DNA of 64,000 nt from Aliiglaciecola lipolytica (GTDB lineage: Bacteria > Pseudomonadota > Gammaproteobacteria > Enterobacterales > Alteromonadaceae): positions 363,617 through 427,616 of the forward strand of contig NZ_JAHKPT010000004.1 in assembly GCF_018860635.1 (NCBI RefSeq), written 5' to 3'. The position numbers were made by a program, and so were the translations under genes. This document shows, in pieces, positions 58,212 through 64,000 of this stretch. Every line of letters starts with the position of its first letter. Position 1 is the stretch's first letter. The notes under the pieces are model-generated. The model searched no databases. It was not told the DNA's origin and saw nothing but the letters and a program-made list of their open reading frames with translations.

Positions 58212-59108
58212 TTAGCATAAAACATGTACCCCATCTATCCTTAAGACTGCTCCTCCACCAAACCAGACCTGACAATTTTCAATATCAGTTTCTGTTGAAA
58301 AAATCTGCACGTAATTCGGGGAGTCTCGGAAACTATTTTGCTCTATTTTTATCATCTCGCCATCCCACTTTCCGTGCTTTAAGAGATAATAACCTAAAGC
58401 TGAATTGCCTGAACCTGTTGCTGGATCTTCAAGGTAACCAAATGTTGGTGCGAAAACTCTCGTCCGATATTTACACTCTTGAGCAACAGTTTCTGACGAA
58501 TACAAGATAATAATATCCACTCCAATTTGTATGCAAAATTTGTTGAGAGTTTGAAGGTCTGGCGTCACAGAAAGTATGGACTCTAGTCCAGCTATAGGGA
58601 CAATAAGAGTCGCAAGCCCTCCGTTCACAATTTGGATTGGTTGTAATTGGTCAATGTCATTAATGTGACAATTAAATGCTGAGACAATATCAGGTATGCT
58701 AATATTTTTTGAGGAGAACCGAGCTGGTGGTGCCGATATATAAACGCTTTTCTCACTTTTGTAACGGTTTTCAACCATTAAACGATCAGTCATTGTCGAG
58801 ATAGACAATATTGACTTTTCTTGCATTGCCTTACTATTGGCGACGATGTCGTTTAGGATAGCTATTGTTGCATGTCCGCAGAAGGCGACCTCTCTTTCAG
58901 AAGAAAAATATCGAAGGTGGTAATCAGTATCAGTCCCTGGACTGACATAACCAACCTCACTGACAAACCCTTTCAGTTCTTTTGCTAGTTGTAACATTTC
59001 CGCACTGGAAAGCTTTTCTACTGAGTCAAGATATACTACAGCTGCTGGATTCCCTGTTGAATATTGGGAGGCAAAAGCATCTATCTTTTTGAGTCTTAAT
59101 GTATGCAT
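58212..59108 (-). CDS. PhzF family isomerase-like protein
   Basis: 298 residues with the family start IDAFASQYSTGNPAAVVYLD, the active-site glutamate in GFVSEVGYVSPG, YHLRYFSSEREVAFCGHATIAIL and the later GYLEDPATGSGNSALGYYLL. These are the paired diaminopimelate-epimerase-like halves of PhzF. The reaction is unknown for most members (isomerisation of a hydroxyanthranilate in PhzF itself). Cassette gene between attC-like sites. Confidence 0.88.
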   Translation of the reverse strand: MHTLRLKKIDAFASQYSTGNPAAVVYLDSVEKLSSAEMLQLAKELKGFVSEVGYVSPGTDTDYHLRYFSSEREVAFCGHATIAILNDIVANSKAMQEKSILSISTMTDRLMVENRYKSEKSVYISAPPARFSSKNISIPDIVSAFNCHINDIDQLQPIQIVNGGLATLIVPIAGLESILSVTPDLQTLNKFCIQIGVDIIILYSSETVAQECKYRTRVFAPTFGYLEDPATGSGNSALGYYLLKHGKWDGEMIKIEQNSFRDSPNYVQIFSTETDIENCQVWFGGGAVLRIDGVHVLC

Positions 59109-59121
59109 GAATTTCCCTTGC

Positions 59122-59214
59122 GCCTAACGCCGTAATAACCGAGCGTAGCATTGCGTGGTAAAGTGAGCCAAACGAACCACGCAATGCGGAGTAAGGTTGC
59201 TTACTTTGTTAACT
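59122..59214 (-). repeat. attC-like site with perfect 12-bp stem, exact cores
   Basis: 93 bp. Left end GCCTAAC fits RYYYAAC exactly; right end GTTAACT. GCATTGCGTGGT (59148-59159) and ACCACGCAATGC (59176-59187) are a perfect 12-bp inverted repeat. Best attC candidate in the window. Confidence 0.85.
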
Positions 59215-59601
59215 ACTGAGCTTGGATGCACTTTTAACCTCCAAGGTAAATGAATTTGCAGTTATAAACCATTCGTACCATGCTTCTGTTTGTTTAAACC
59301 CTTCGAATAAAAACACTCCATCCATAAAATATGCATGCATGATTTCATCCAGGGGAAATTTTGGCTCGGGATGATCCTTTGCCGCCTTGTCATCATCCCA
59401 ATAGGTGGCTCTCTCTTCAGCTACACCGAGAATTTCTAATGTAGCTTCTTCGACCTTCCAGTCTTGGCCTCCTGACCCAGGGTGTTCTTTTGAAATAAAT
59501 GCACCTTTTATATCCAAAATAACAGATTCAGACTGACGCTCAATTTTTTCAATTGAAGCGTCATGAAATCCTAGTTTGTCAAAGTCGGTGGTCAATTTCA
59601 T
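59209..59601 (-). CDS. Hypothetical cassette protein, immunity-like
   Basis: 130 residues starting KLTTDFDKLGFHDASIEKIE, with SVILDIKGAFISKEHPGSGG and AYFMDGVFLFEGFKQTEAWYEWFITAN. D/E-rich, soluble, one-domain, resembling small polymorphic-toxin immunity families that start with a strand and F-H-D-A; the match is only by appearance. No toxin gene is adjacent. AAGAATATTGTTAACTGCC lies just upstream as a short cassette junction. Confidence 0.6.
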   Translation of the reverse strand: MKLTTDFDKLGFHDASIEKIERQSESVILDIKGAFISKEHPGSGGQDWKVEEATLEILGVAEERATYWDDDKAAKDHPEPKFPLDEIMHAYFMDGVFLFEGFKQTEAWYEWFITANSFTLEVKSASKLSS

Positions 59602-59629
59602 AGGCAGTTAACAATATTCTTATGTGACA

Positions 59630-59891
59630 TTACCTCACGCACTTTTTTATAAAATGACCACAAACCGCAGCCAGCCCAAAGAATAGGAGAGAAAAAGCGA
59701 TCATCCCGACTAAAGGACCAATGATTGCATCTTTACCCTCCTTGTCGCTAAAAACTACTTCTGATACGCCATAAAGAACGCCCCCCTGCGACTGAGAAAA
59801 AGAAAAAGCCAATAAGCATTGAGAAAAACACCAATGGTTTTTGCAATCGGTCAAATTGCAAACCAATCAATATAGATTCAATTAACCCCAC
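59630..59891 (-). pseudogene. Frameshifted membrane protein cassette
   Basis: GTG at 59891 after AAGGAA starts GLIESILIGLQFDRLQKPLV and a helix FFSMLIGFFFFSVAGG; at the run of six G/C near 59782-59788 the frame changes and continues VLYGVSEVVFSDKEGKDAII then GPLVGMIAFSLLFFGLAAVC to 59630. One base less in the homopolymer restores an 87-residue protein. A true indel or a base-calling error. Confidence 0.6.
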
Positions 59892-59920
59892 TTCAATTTC
59901 CTTGGCACATAACTTTTCAA

Positions 59921-60014
59921 TAACCGGCGCAGGCACGCAGGGCATAATGGCGAAGCCGCCCTGCGTGTATGCGTCCCAGCGAACGAAGTGAGCGAGTTTA
60001 ATGAGTTGTTATAT
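59921..60014 (-). repeat. attC-like site with perfect 10-bp stem
   Basis: CACGCAGGGC (59934-59943) / GCCCTGCGTG (59958-59967), then TATGCGTCCCAGCGAACGAAG and end GAGTTGTTAT. Left start TAACCGGCGCAGG pairs with the GCGTCC block. Confidence 0.8.
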
Positions 60015-60022
60015 TTCAATTT

Positions 60023-60272
60023 TTAAACATCCTTGAAAACATCATAGATAACAACCACAACGTTAATGACTGTTAATATCATGATGAAAATAGTCATGTT
60101 ACGCATTTGAGAAGTCATGGACTGAATTTTAGAGTTAAATTCCTCATTTTAACGGCGAGCAATTTCTTCGCGGTAAAAACTAAGCCCAAGACTTGTTGTA
60201 TTAGCTATTTGGTCATAGCTTTTTTTGAGAGAGTCGATATCTCTTTTTTTTCAATTCTTCAAATGAACTCAT
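60023..60272 (-). pseudogene. Decayed small membrane protein cassette
   Basis: ATG at 60272 starts MSSFEELKK, then an eight-A run shifts frame; the continuation RDIDSLKKSYDQIANTTSLG, FYREEIARR meets a stop and resumes NEEFNSKIQSMTSQMRNMTI, FIMILTVINVVVVIYDVFKD to TAA 60023. An original of about 82 residues with a coiled coil and C-terminal helix has one frameshift and one nonsense codon. Confidence 0.6.
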
Positions 60273-60309
60273 TAATCTTCCTTGAAATATAACAATATTC
60301 TTGTGTGGC

Positions 60310-60639
60310 TTACTGCGTAACCATATAAGTCTGTGCGGATAAGAACCAACCCTTTTTGTACATACACTCTACAATAAATGCATATTGGATATCACGACTT
60401 GGTACTTGTGCTTCAATTAGATGTTCTTTTATCTCGCTCTTGCAGTGTGCAAAATCCTTTTTAGCGCCGACTAAGTTGTTACCTGTAGGGGGAATGTCTG
60501 GATTTTTAACCCAATGAGTAACATACCCAAAGTAGTCGTAGTTATCCTGATAAGAGGAATTTTACTCTACTTCTTTGGGCTTGGTCGAAGTGCAACCGCA
60601 CAGAAGGACGATAAGTAAAACGCTAATAAATCGGTTCAT
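60310..60639 (-). pseudogene. Lipoprotein cassette gene with a nonsense codon
   Basis: ATG 60639 starts MNRFISVLLIVLLCGCTSTK, a lipoprotein signal with lipobox LCGC. TAA at 60562-60564 is codon 26; the same frame continues NSSYQDNYDYFGYVTHWVKN, ...EHLIEAQVPSRDIQYAFIVECMYKKGW to TAA 60310. About 109 residues without the stop. Family unknown. Confidence 0.65.
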
Positions 60640-60699
60640 TCTCAACTGCCACATAGACACAATTACTCCCTTTGATAATGCTAGCCTCCGCATTTTCGT

Positions 60700-61556
60700 G
60701 GGTTAGCTAAAAGCCACCAGAGCGCTGGCCGGAACCATAATTAGTTCGCTAAAGACTAATTCATTTGGAGGCTAGCATGAACAAACATAGCATAATTTTT
60801 TTAGCATTGGATACTCACAAAGAATTTAACGAAGTGGCTTATTGCGAAGAACAACGAGGGGCACAGCCTGTGCATTATGGCAGAATACCGTCGTCTAAAG
60901 TCAGCATGAAAAAACTCATAAGGCAGTTCGAGTCTAAATATCCAGGTGCAACATTACATGTTGTCTATGAAGCAGGACCTTGTGGCTATTGGATTTATCG
61001 TTTGATCACCAGCCTAGGCCACTGTTGTTATGTGGTCGCACCGTCCCTTATTCCTAAAAAGCCGGGTGAACGGATTAAAACGGACAGACGTGATGCACTC
61101 AAACTAGTCAAATTACTCAAATCAGAAGATCTCACGCCTATCTATGTACCCGAGCCAGAAGATGAAGCGGTGCGGGATTTATCTCGCGCACGTGAAGCGG
61201 CGATGAAAGATTTAAAAGAAGCTAAGTACCAACTCAAAGCGTTGTTGCTACGTAATAATATTCGTTATGCAGGCTCCGCCAATTGGTCAAAGAAACACTT
61301 GCGCTGGTTAACCGAATTGATACTGCCCCACCCAGCTCAGCACATCGTGTTGCAAGAACAACTGCAAACCATTGATGAGCGCATACGGCGGTTCGAAAGG
61401 TTGGACAACGAACTTACGTATCACGTTCATCAATGGCGTTATTATCCTGTCGTAAAAACACTTCAAGCAATGTGAGGTGTCCGGGTGTTAGTTGCAGTCG
61501 GTGTGGTGGCAGAGTTTGGTGACTTGCATCGTTTCTCCCCAGAAAACTCATGGCTA
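60700..61556 (+). mobile_element. Truncated IS110-family element
   Basis: Holds the 5' part of an IS110 transposase gene (60777 onwards). Similarity to the 36.8-kb relic starts near 60740. At about 61556 the reading breaks off within the C-terminal domain, just before GTGTTAGGC, which resembles an attC core. The 3' half is missing. Exact ends could not be set. Confidence 0.6.
60777..61476 (+). pseudogene. IS110-family transposase, truncated and interrupted
   Basis: ATG 60777 follows GGAGG. The DEDD domain is visible: FLALDTHKEFNEVAYCEEQ, VVYEAGPCGYWIYRLI, VVAPSLIPKKPGERIKTDRR, DALKLVKLL. At 61474 a TGA replaces what is usually an arginine codon (LQAM-R-GV), and the frame continues GVRVLVAVGVVAEFGDLHRF before a frameshift. 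The serine-containing C-terminal domain is mostly lost, so the element is inactive. Confidence 0.8.
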
Positions 61557-61621
61557 ATATGTGTTAGGCAAAAAAATGCCCCAATTTATACGAGGTTTCA
61601 ATAAGGTTTAAATGTAAGTAA

Positions 61622-62314
61622 TTAAACTATTTTCTTTTTTCTTGAAAAGGCAATACCAGCCAAACCAAGCCCTAGTAAAGCCATTGAAGCAGGCTCAGGC
61701 ACGCTTGTAGCTGTCACAAAACTAACATTGTCCATACCAAATACATCATTGTTTAATGTTATATTTTGAAAAACCAAATAGTCAGCCATTTCATTAGAAT
61801 CGAAGGAAAAACCATAAAAACCAACAGTGGAATTATTTGGGGAAGAACTATTTAGCATTCCTAGAAGGTTACTATTAGAATCATAAGCGCTGATAACAGT
61901 GTTTAACGTACCGTTTGATATGCCAGAAAATGTAGCACCCCAAGCGGATACGGAGCTATCAAAATCGACACGTAAAGTTTGTGAGCCTGTTAAATCACCG
62001 AGTAAGTATGAAGTACCGTCAATAGCATAACCCCCGCTAAATACGAAACTTTGAGCATCTACAATGTTGGTCGCGTCTCCATTAGCGCCTGGAACCCCCG
62101 TAATTTGCATATTATTAGCAGAGACGGTAGCGTTTCGAAATGTTGTATCTGTAGAAAATGAATTGAAATTTTCAGTGCCTGATACTGATCCAACAGCACT
62201 ATTCCACAAAGCCTCATCCGTGTATGAGATAAGACCAGCTTGCGCGGGCAACCCAATTACAAAACTAGCGAGAACCGCTGCAATTTTAATAACTTTAGTC
62301 ATTTTTATATTCAT
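61622..62314 (-). CDS. PEP-CTERM sorted extracellular protein
   Basis: 230 residues from ATG 62314 (AAGGAG upstream). Signal peptide (VIKIAAVLASFVIGLPAQAG), beta-sandwich body (about 30-200) with FDSSVSAWGATFSGI and DYLVFQNITLNN, and a C-terminal PEP-CTERM signal VPEPASMALLGLGLAGIAFS plus RKKK. Exosortase would cut it and expose the protein on the cell surface or in the biofilm matrix; the sorting machinery is not here. It lies beside the IS110 remnant; 150 bp to the attC-like site at 62463. Confidence 0.88.
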   Translation of the reverse strand: MNIKMTKVIKIAAVLASFVIGLPAQAGLISYTDEALWNSAVGSVSGTENFNSFSTDTTFRNATVSANNMQITGVPGANGDATNIVDAQSFVFSGGYAIDGTSYLLGDLTGSQTLRVDFDSSVSAWGATFSGISNGTLNTVISAYDSNSNLLGMLNSSSPNNSTVGFYGFSFDSNEMADYLVFQNITLNNDVFGMDNVSFVTATSVPEPASMALLGLGLAGIAFSRKKKIV

Positions 62315-62462
62315 CTTACAATTACTCCTTAAATGTATTGTAGTTTTTACTTTTAGCACATTAACGCATAGAACATGCCACATTATATTTCCCGTTATTT
62401 CAACATGTTAGTTGATTTCTATTATTCAATATGTAAAACAATTCGACACTATAATTATAGCC

Positions 62463-62575
62463 TGACGCTTCACATATGGGGCGCAGGCTTGCTGGCTATA
62501 TTTGCGAAGAATGAGCTGAACCAGCGACTATGCGTCCCAATGAGCGCAGCGAATGAGCATGACGTGTTAGTTATA
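62463..62575 (-). repeat. attC-like site, 113 bp, long stem
   Basis: TGACGCTTCACATATGGGGC ... GCGTCCCAATGAGCGCAGCG ... GACGTGTTAGTT. GGGGCGCAGGCTTGCTGG pairs with CCAGCGACTATGCGTCCC with a few mismatches. Confidence 0.75.
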
Positions 62576-62593
62576 TGCCAACCATGCTTTTAA

Positions 62594-62616
62594 ATGCGCA
62601 TTACTATGCGTATACT
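62594..62616 (+). promoter_or_regulatory. Promoter/operator of ccdAB
   Basis: TGCGCATTACTATGCG contains two TGCGCA/TATGCG half-sites, followed by -10 TATACT at 62611. CcdA-CcdB complexes repress their own promoter; the half-sites are the likely operator (inference). Confidence 0.45.
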
Positions 62617-62643
62617 GATTAAAAATTAAGTTGGAGCATAGCA

Positions 62644-62889
62644 ATGGCAGACCTTTACGATTTAGCCGCACCTAAAAAGGCAACAAATTTAAGCCTCAAT
62701 AGTGATTTGTTAGAAAAGGCCAGAAGCTTAAAAATTAACTTGTCTGCAACCCTAGAGCAAGCATTAAGCAATAAACTTAAATTTATAGAAGCTGAAAAAT
62801 GGAAACAAGAAAACAAGGCTGCGGTAGAGGCCTACAATGAATTTGTCGCCGAGAACGGTAGTTTAAGCGATGAGTACAGGGATTTTTAA
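62644..62889 (+). CDS. ccdA: Antitoxin CcdA
   Basis: 81 residues. N-terminal ribbon-helix-helix (KKATNLSLNSDLLEKARSLK) that binds DNA as a dimer, then the intrinsically disordered C-terminal tail (ENKAAVEAYNEFVAENGSLS, DEYRDF) that wraps CcdB. A GGAG lies nine bases before the ATG. The stop overlaps the ccdB ATG by one base. The pair runs opposite to the cassette orientation. Confidence 0.92.
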   Translation: MADLYDLAAPKKATNLSLNSDLLEKARSLKINLSATLEQALSNKLKFIEAEKWKQENKAAVEAYNEFVAENGSLSDEYRDF

Positions 62890-63206
62890 TGCCGCAATTT
62901 GATGTATACAAAAATCCAAGTAAGAAAACGAGAGAGGCTTATCCTTATCTAGTCGACGTCCAAAATTCGGTAATCGATCAATTGGCCACTCGCTTAGTTG
63001 TGCCATTGACAAATGTAAACGCTAAACCCAGCATGTTAATGAAAAAATTAACGCCTGAAATAGAGTTTGATAGCAGCACTTACTTATTTATGGCCCAGCA
63101 GCTTACCTCTATACCCGAAGATGTGCTTAAAAACCCTGTTGGTACATTAGAAGCGTCAAGAGCGTTGTTGATAGATGCGATAGACTTCGCCATCACTGGC
63201 ATATAA
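62889..63206 (+). CDS. ccdB: Toxin CcdB, gyrase poison
   Basis: 105 residues with family sequence FDVYKNPSKKTREAYPYLVD, VQNSVIDQLATRLVVPL and the C-terminal RALLIDAIDFAITGI. CcdB binds GyrA and traps cleavage complexes when CcdA is lost. The C-terminal Gly-Ile needed for killing in the plasmid F protein is conserved, while the Trp before it is Thr here. It overlaps ccdA by one base and is followed at once by an attC-like site. Confidence 0.92.
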   Translation: MPQFDVYKNPSKKTREAYPYLVDVQNSVIDQLATRLVVPLTNVNAKPSMLMKKLTPEIEFDSSTYLFMAQQLTSIPEDVLKNPVGTLEASRALLIDAIDFAITGI

Positions 63207-63277
63207 CGCTTTGCATATGGGGATTTTAGGAGCGCTTTACCAGCAGTAAAATTCCAACCATGAAGTTTTTGTTAGCC
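63203..63277 (-). repeat. attC-like site
   Basis: ATAACGCTTTGCATATGGGG ... GTTTTTGTTAGCC. GGGGATTTTAGGAGC and GCAGTAAAATTCC form the arms. It contains the ccdB stop codon. Confidence 0.7.
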
Positions 63278-63281
63278 GTAT

Positions 63282-63581
63282 TTAGCTGCGTAAAATAAAC
63301 TTTCTCAGATCACGCTCTTGCCGCATAACATGAAGTATATAAACTAGATCATTATCTATTTTATAAAAAATACGACATGGATTAACAACAACTTCTCTAG
63401 AGTTTAAGTTTTTTAATTCACGCGGGATTTTCCCCGATTCAGGATGTCTCTCTAGTCTAGTAACTTTATCAAACACCTTTTGTGCTAAATTTTTGGCTGC
63501 AGGTAAATTACTTAACGCAATATATTCAACTATTTCGTTTAAGTCATTTAAAGCAGGAGCAGTCCATTTTACTTCAGCCAT
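63282..63581 (-). CDS. ParE/RelE superfamily toxin
   Basis: 99 residues, RelE fold: VKWTAPALNDLNEIVEYIAL, AAKNLAQKVFDKVTRLERHP, SGKIPRELKNLNSREVVVNP, CRIFYKIDNDLVYILHVMR. The R-x-x-Y-R/K-I pattern and HVMRQERD end place it near ParE. It could poison gyrase or cleave mRNA. It overlaps its antitoxin gene by 13 bp and ends at the attC-like site at 63203. Confidence 0.9.
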   Translation of the reverse strand: MAEVKWTAPALNDLNEIVEYIALSNLPAAKNLAQKVFDKVTRLERHPESGKIPRELKNLNSREVVVNPCRIFYKIDNDLVYILHVMRQERDLRKFILRS

Positions 63582-63826
63582 TTACTCATTTTTTCTTTTG
63601 CATCTTCATTAGAGAATGTATCGCCATTTCTAATAGCTTGCTCGCCTCGAGCAACACCTTCGAGTATCTGCATTCGTTGTTGCATGAACTCATAGTCATC
63701 TACATCAACTAAATATGCAGACGGTTGTCCATGCTCTGTTATTAACACTGGTTCTTTTGACGAATGTAGCTCAGCCAATATCTTGGTTGCTTGTCGCTTT
63801 AATGTTGTTACTAGCTCTACTCTCAT
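63569..63826 (-). CDS. Phd/YefM family antitoxin
   Basis: 85 residues with the YefM-type start VELVTTLKRQATKILAELHS, the strand EPVLITEHGQPSAYLVDVDDY and a longer acidic C-terminus (GEQAIRNGDTFSNEDAKEKM). It is the first gene of the pair and overlaps the toxin gene; the promoter and operator lie upstream at 63850-63873. Confidence 0.9.
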   Translation of the reverse strand: MRVELVTTLKRQATKILAELHSSKEPVLITEHGQPSAYLVDVDDYEFMQQRMQILEGVARGEQAIRNGDTFSNEDAKEKMSKWLK

Positions 63827-63849
63827 GATGAATCCAATTATAAAATGCG

Positions 63850-63873
63850 CAAATGTATCACTATAGTATCACA
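63850..63873 (-). promoter_or_regulatory. Promoter/operator of the phd-parE pair
   Basis: GTATCAC occurs at 63855 and 63866 (direct repeat, one helical turn apart) around a TATAGT that serves as -10 on the minus strand. Likely the antitoxin autorepression site. Confidence 0.5.
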
Positions 63874-63897
63874 CGCGTTTGCCGTTTCAAATTTACG

Positions 63898-63990
63898 GCT
63901 AACGCTTCATTCAGAGGCAAATAATTGTTGGCTAAAATAGCGACGCAGGAGCAAAAGCCAACTGTTATTTGTCCTGCTGAAATGACTTGA
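63898..63990 (-). repeat. attC-like site at the right window edge
   Basis: GCTAACGCTTCATTCAGAGG...; CAAATAATTGTTGGC (63918-63932) pairs 13 of 15 with GCCAACTGTTATTTG (63957-63971), and TTCA / TGAA-type outer bases extend the stem. The right core end may lie outside. Confidence 0.7.
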
Positions 63991-64000
63991 TACTCATTGA

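Noticed and set aside
46884..64000. CRISPR array or defence island
   Set aside because: The repeated sites are irregularly spaced, long and palindromic, with genes between them. No cas genes or regular spacers are seen.

Overview
The window looks like a piece of a marine gammaproteobacterial chromosome, most likely Alteromonadales (Glaciecola/Paraglaciecola/Alteromonas relatives). This is inferred from the gene orders ftsK-lolA-rarA-crcB, cmk-rpsA-ihfB-lapA-lapB-pyrF, aroA-serC-gyrA and ubiG-gph-nrdA-nrdB-yfaE, from the moderate AT richness, and from a stray PEP-CTERM protein. No rRNA or tRNA gene was recognised.

Region 1 (1-23.0 kb) is conserved core. It holds cell division and envelope genes (ftsK, lolA, rarA, partial crcB), the Lrp-type regulator divergent from alanine dehydrogenase, the LPS-control pair lapA/lapB with pyrF, the cmk-rpsA-ihfB block, aroA and serC, gyrA, ubiG-gph and the class Ia ribonucleotide reductase operon. 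Two correctly spaced NrdR boxes sit upstream of nrdA. Region 2 (23.1-37.8 kb) is a loose, mostly minus-strand set of accessory genes: transporter, dehydrogenase, hydrolases, acetyl- and methyltransferase, phosphatase and lipoproteins. It has long gaps containing gene remnants, an operator-like repeat group and a lone relic of an IS110 element beside half of an integron attC site. Region 3 (37.9-44.9 kb) carries SelO, two 120-bp direct repeats, an RhlE-type helicase and a large membrane sensor diguanylate cyclase.

Region 4 (about 46.9 kb to the right edge) is best read as the distal part of a chromosomal integron cassette array. Small unrelated genes, nearly all on the minus strand, are each followed by a palindromic attC-like site. 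On the + strand these sites begin with TAAC(G) and end with TTGTTA or GTTAG, and they share internal blocks, so nearly all point the same way and the integrase gene is predicted beyond base 64000. Cassette products include membrane proteins of unknown function, a lipoprotein RidA, GNAT and methyltransferase enzymes, an HNH nuclease, a MerR/epimerase pair with a MerR-type promoter, a PhzF protein, and two toxin-antitoxin pairs (ccdAB inverted, and phd/parE). Several cassettes are broken by single frameshifts or stop codons, clustered at 59.6-60.6 kb beside a truncated IS110 transposase.

The core genes act in ordinary housekeeping. The cassette genes are mostly independent units, held in place (inference) partly by the two toxin-antitoxin cassettes. 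CcdB's known target, GyrA, is encoded in the same window. Nothing could be searched against databases, so family names rest on motifs and remembered sequences.
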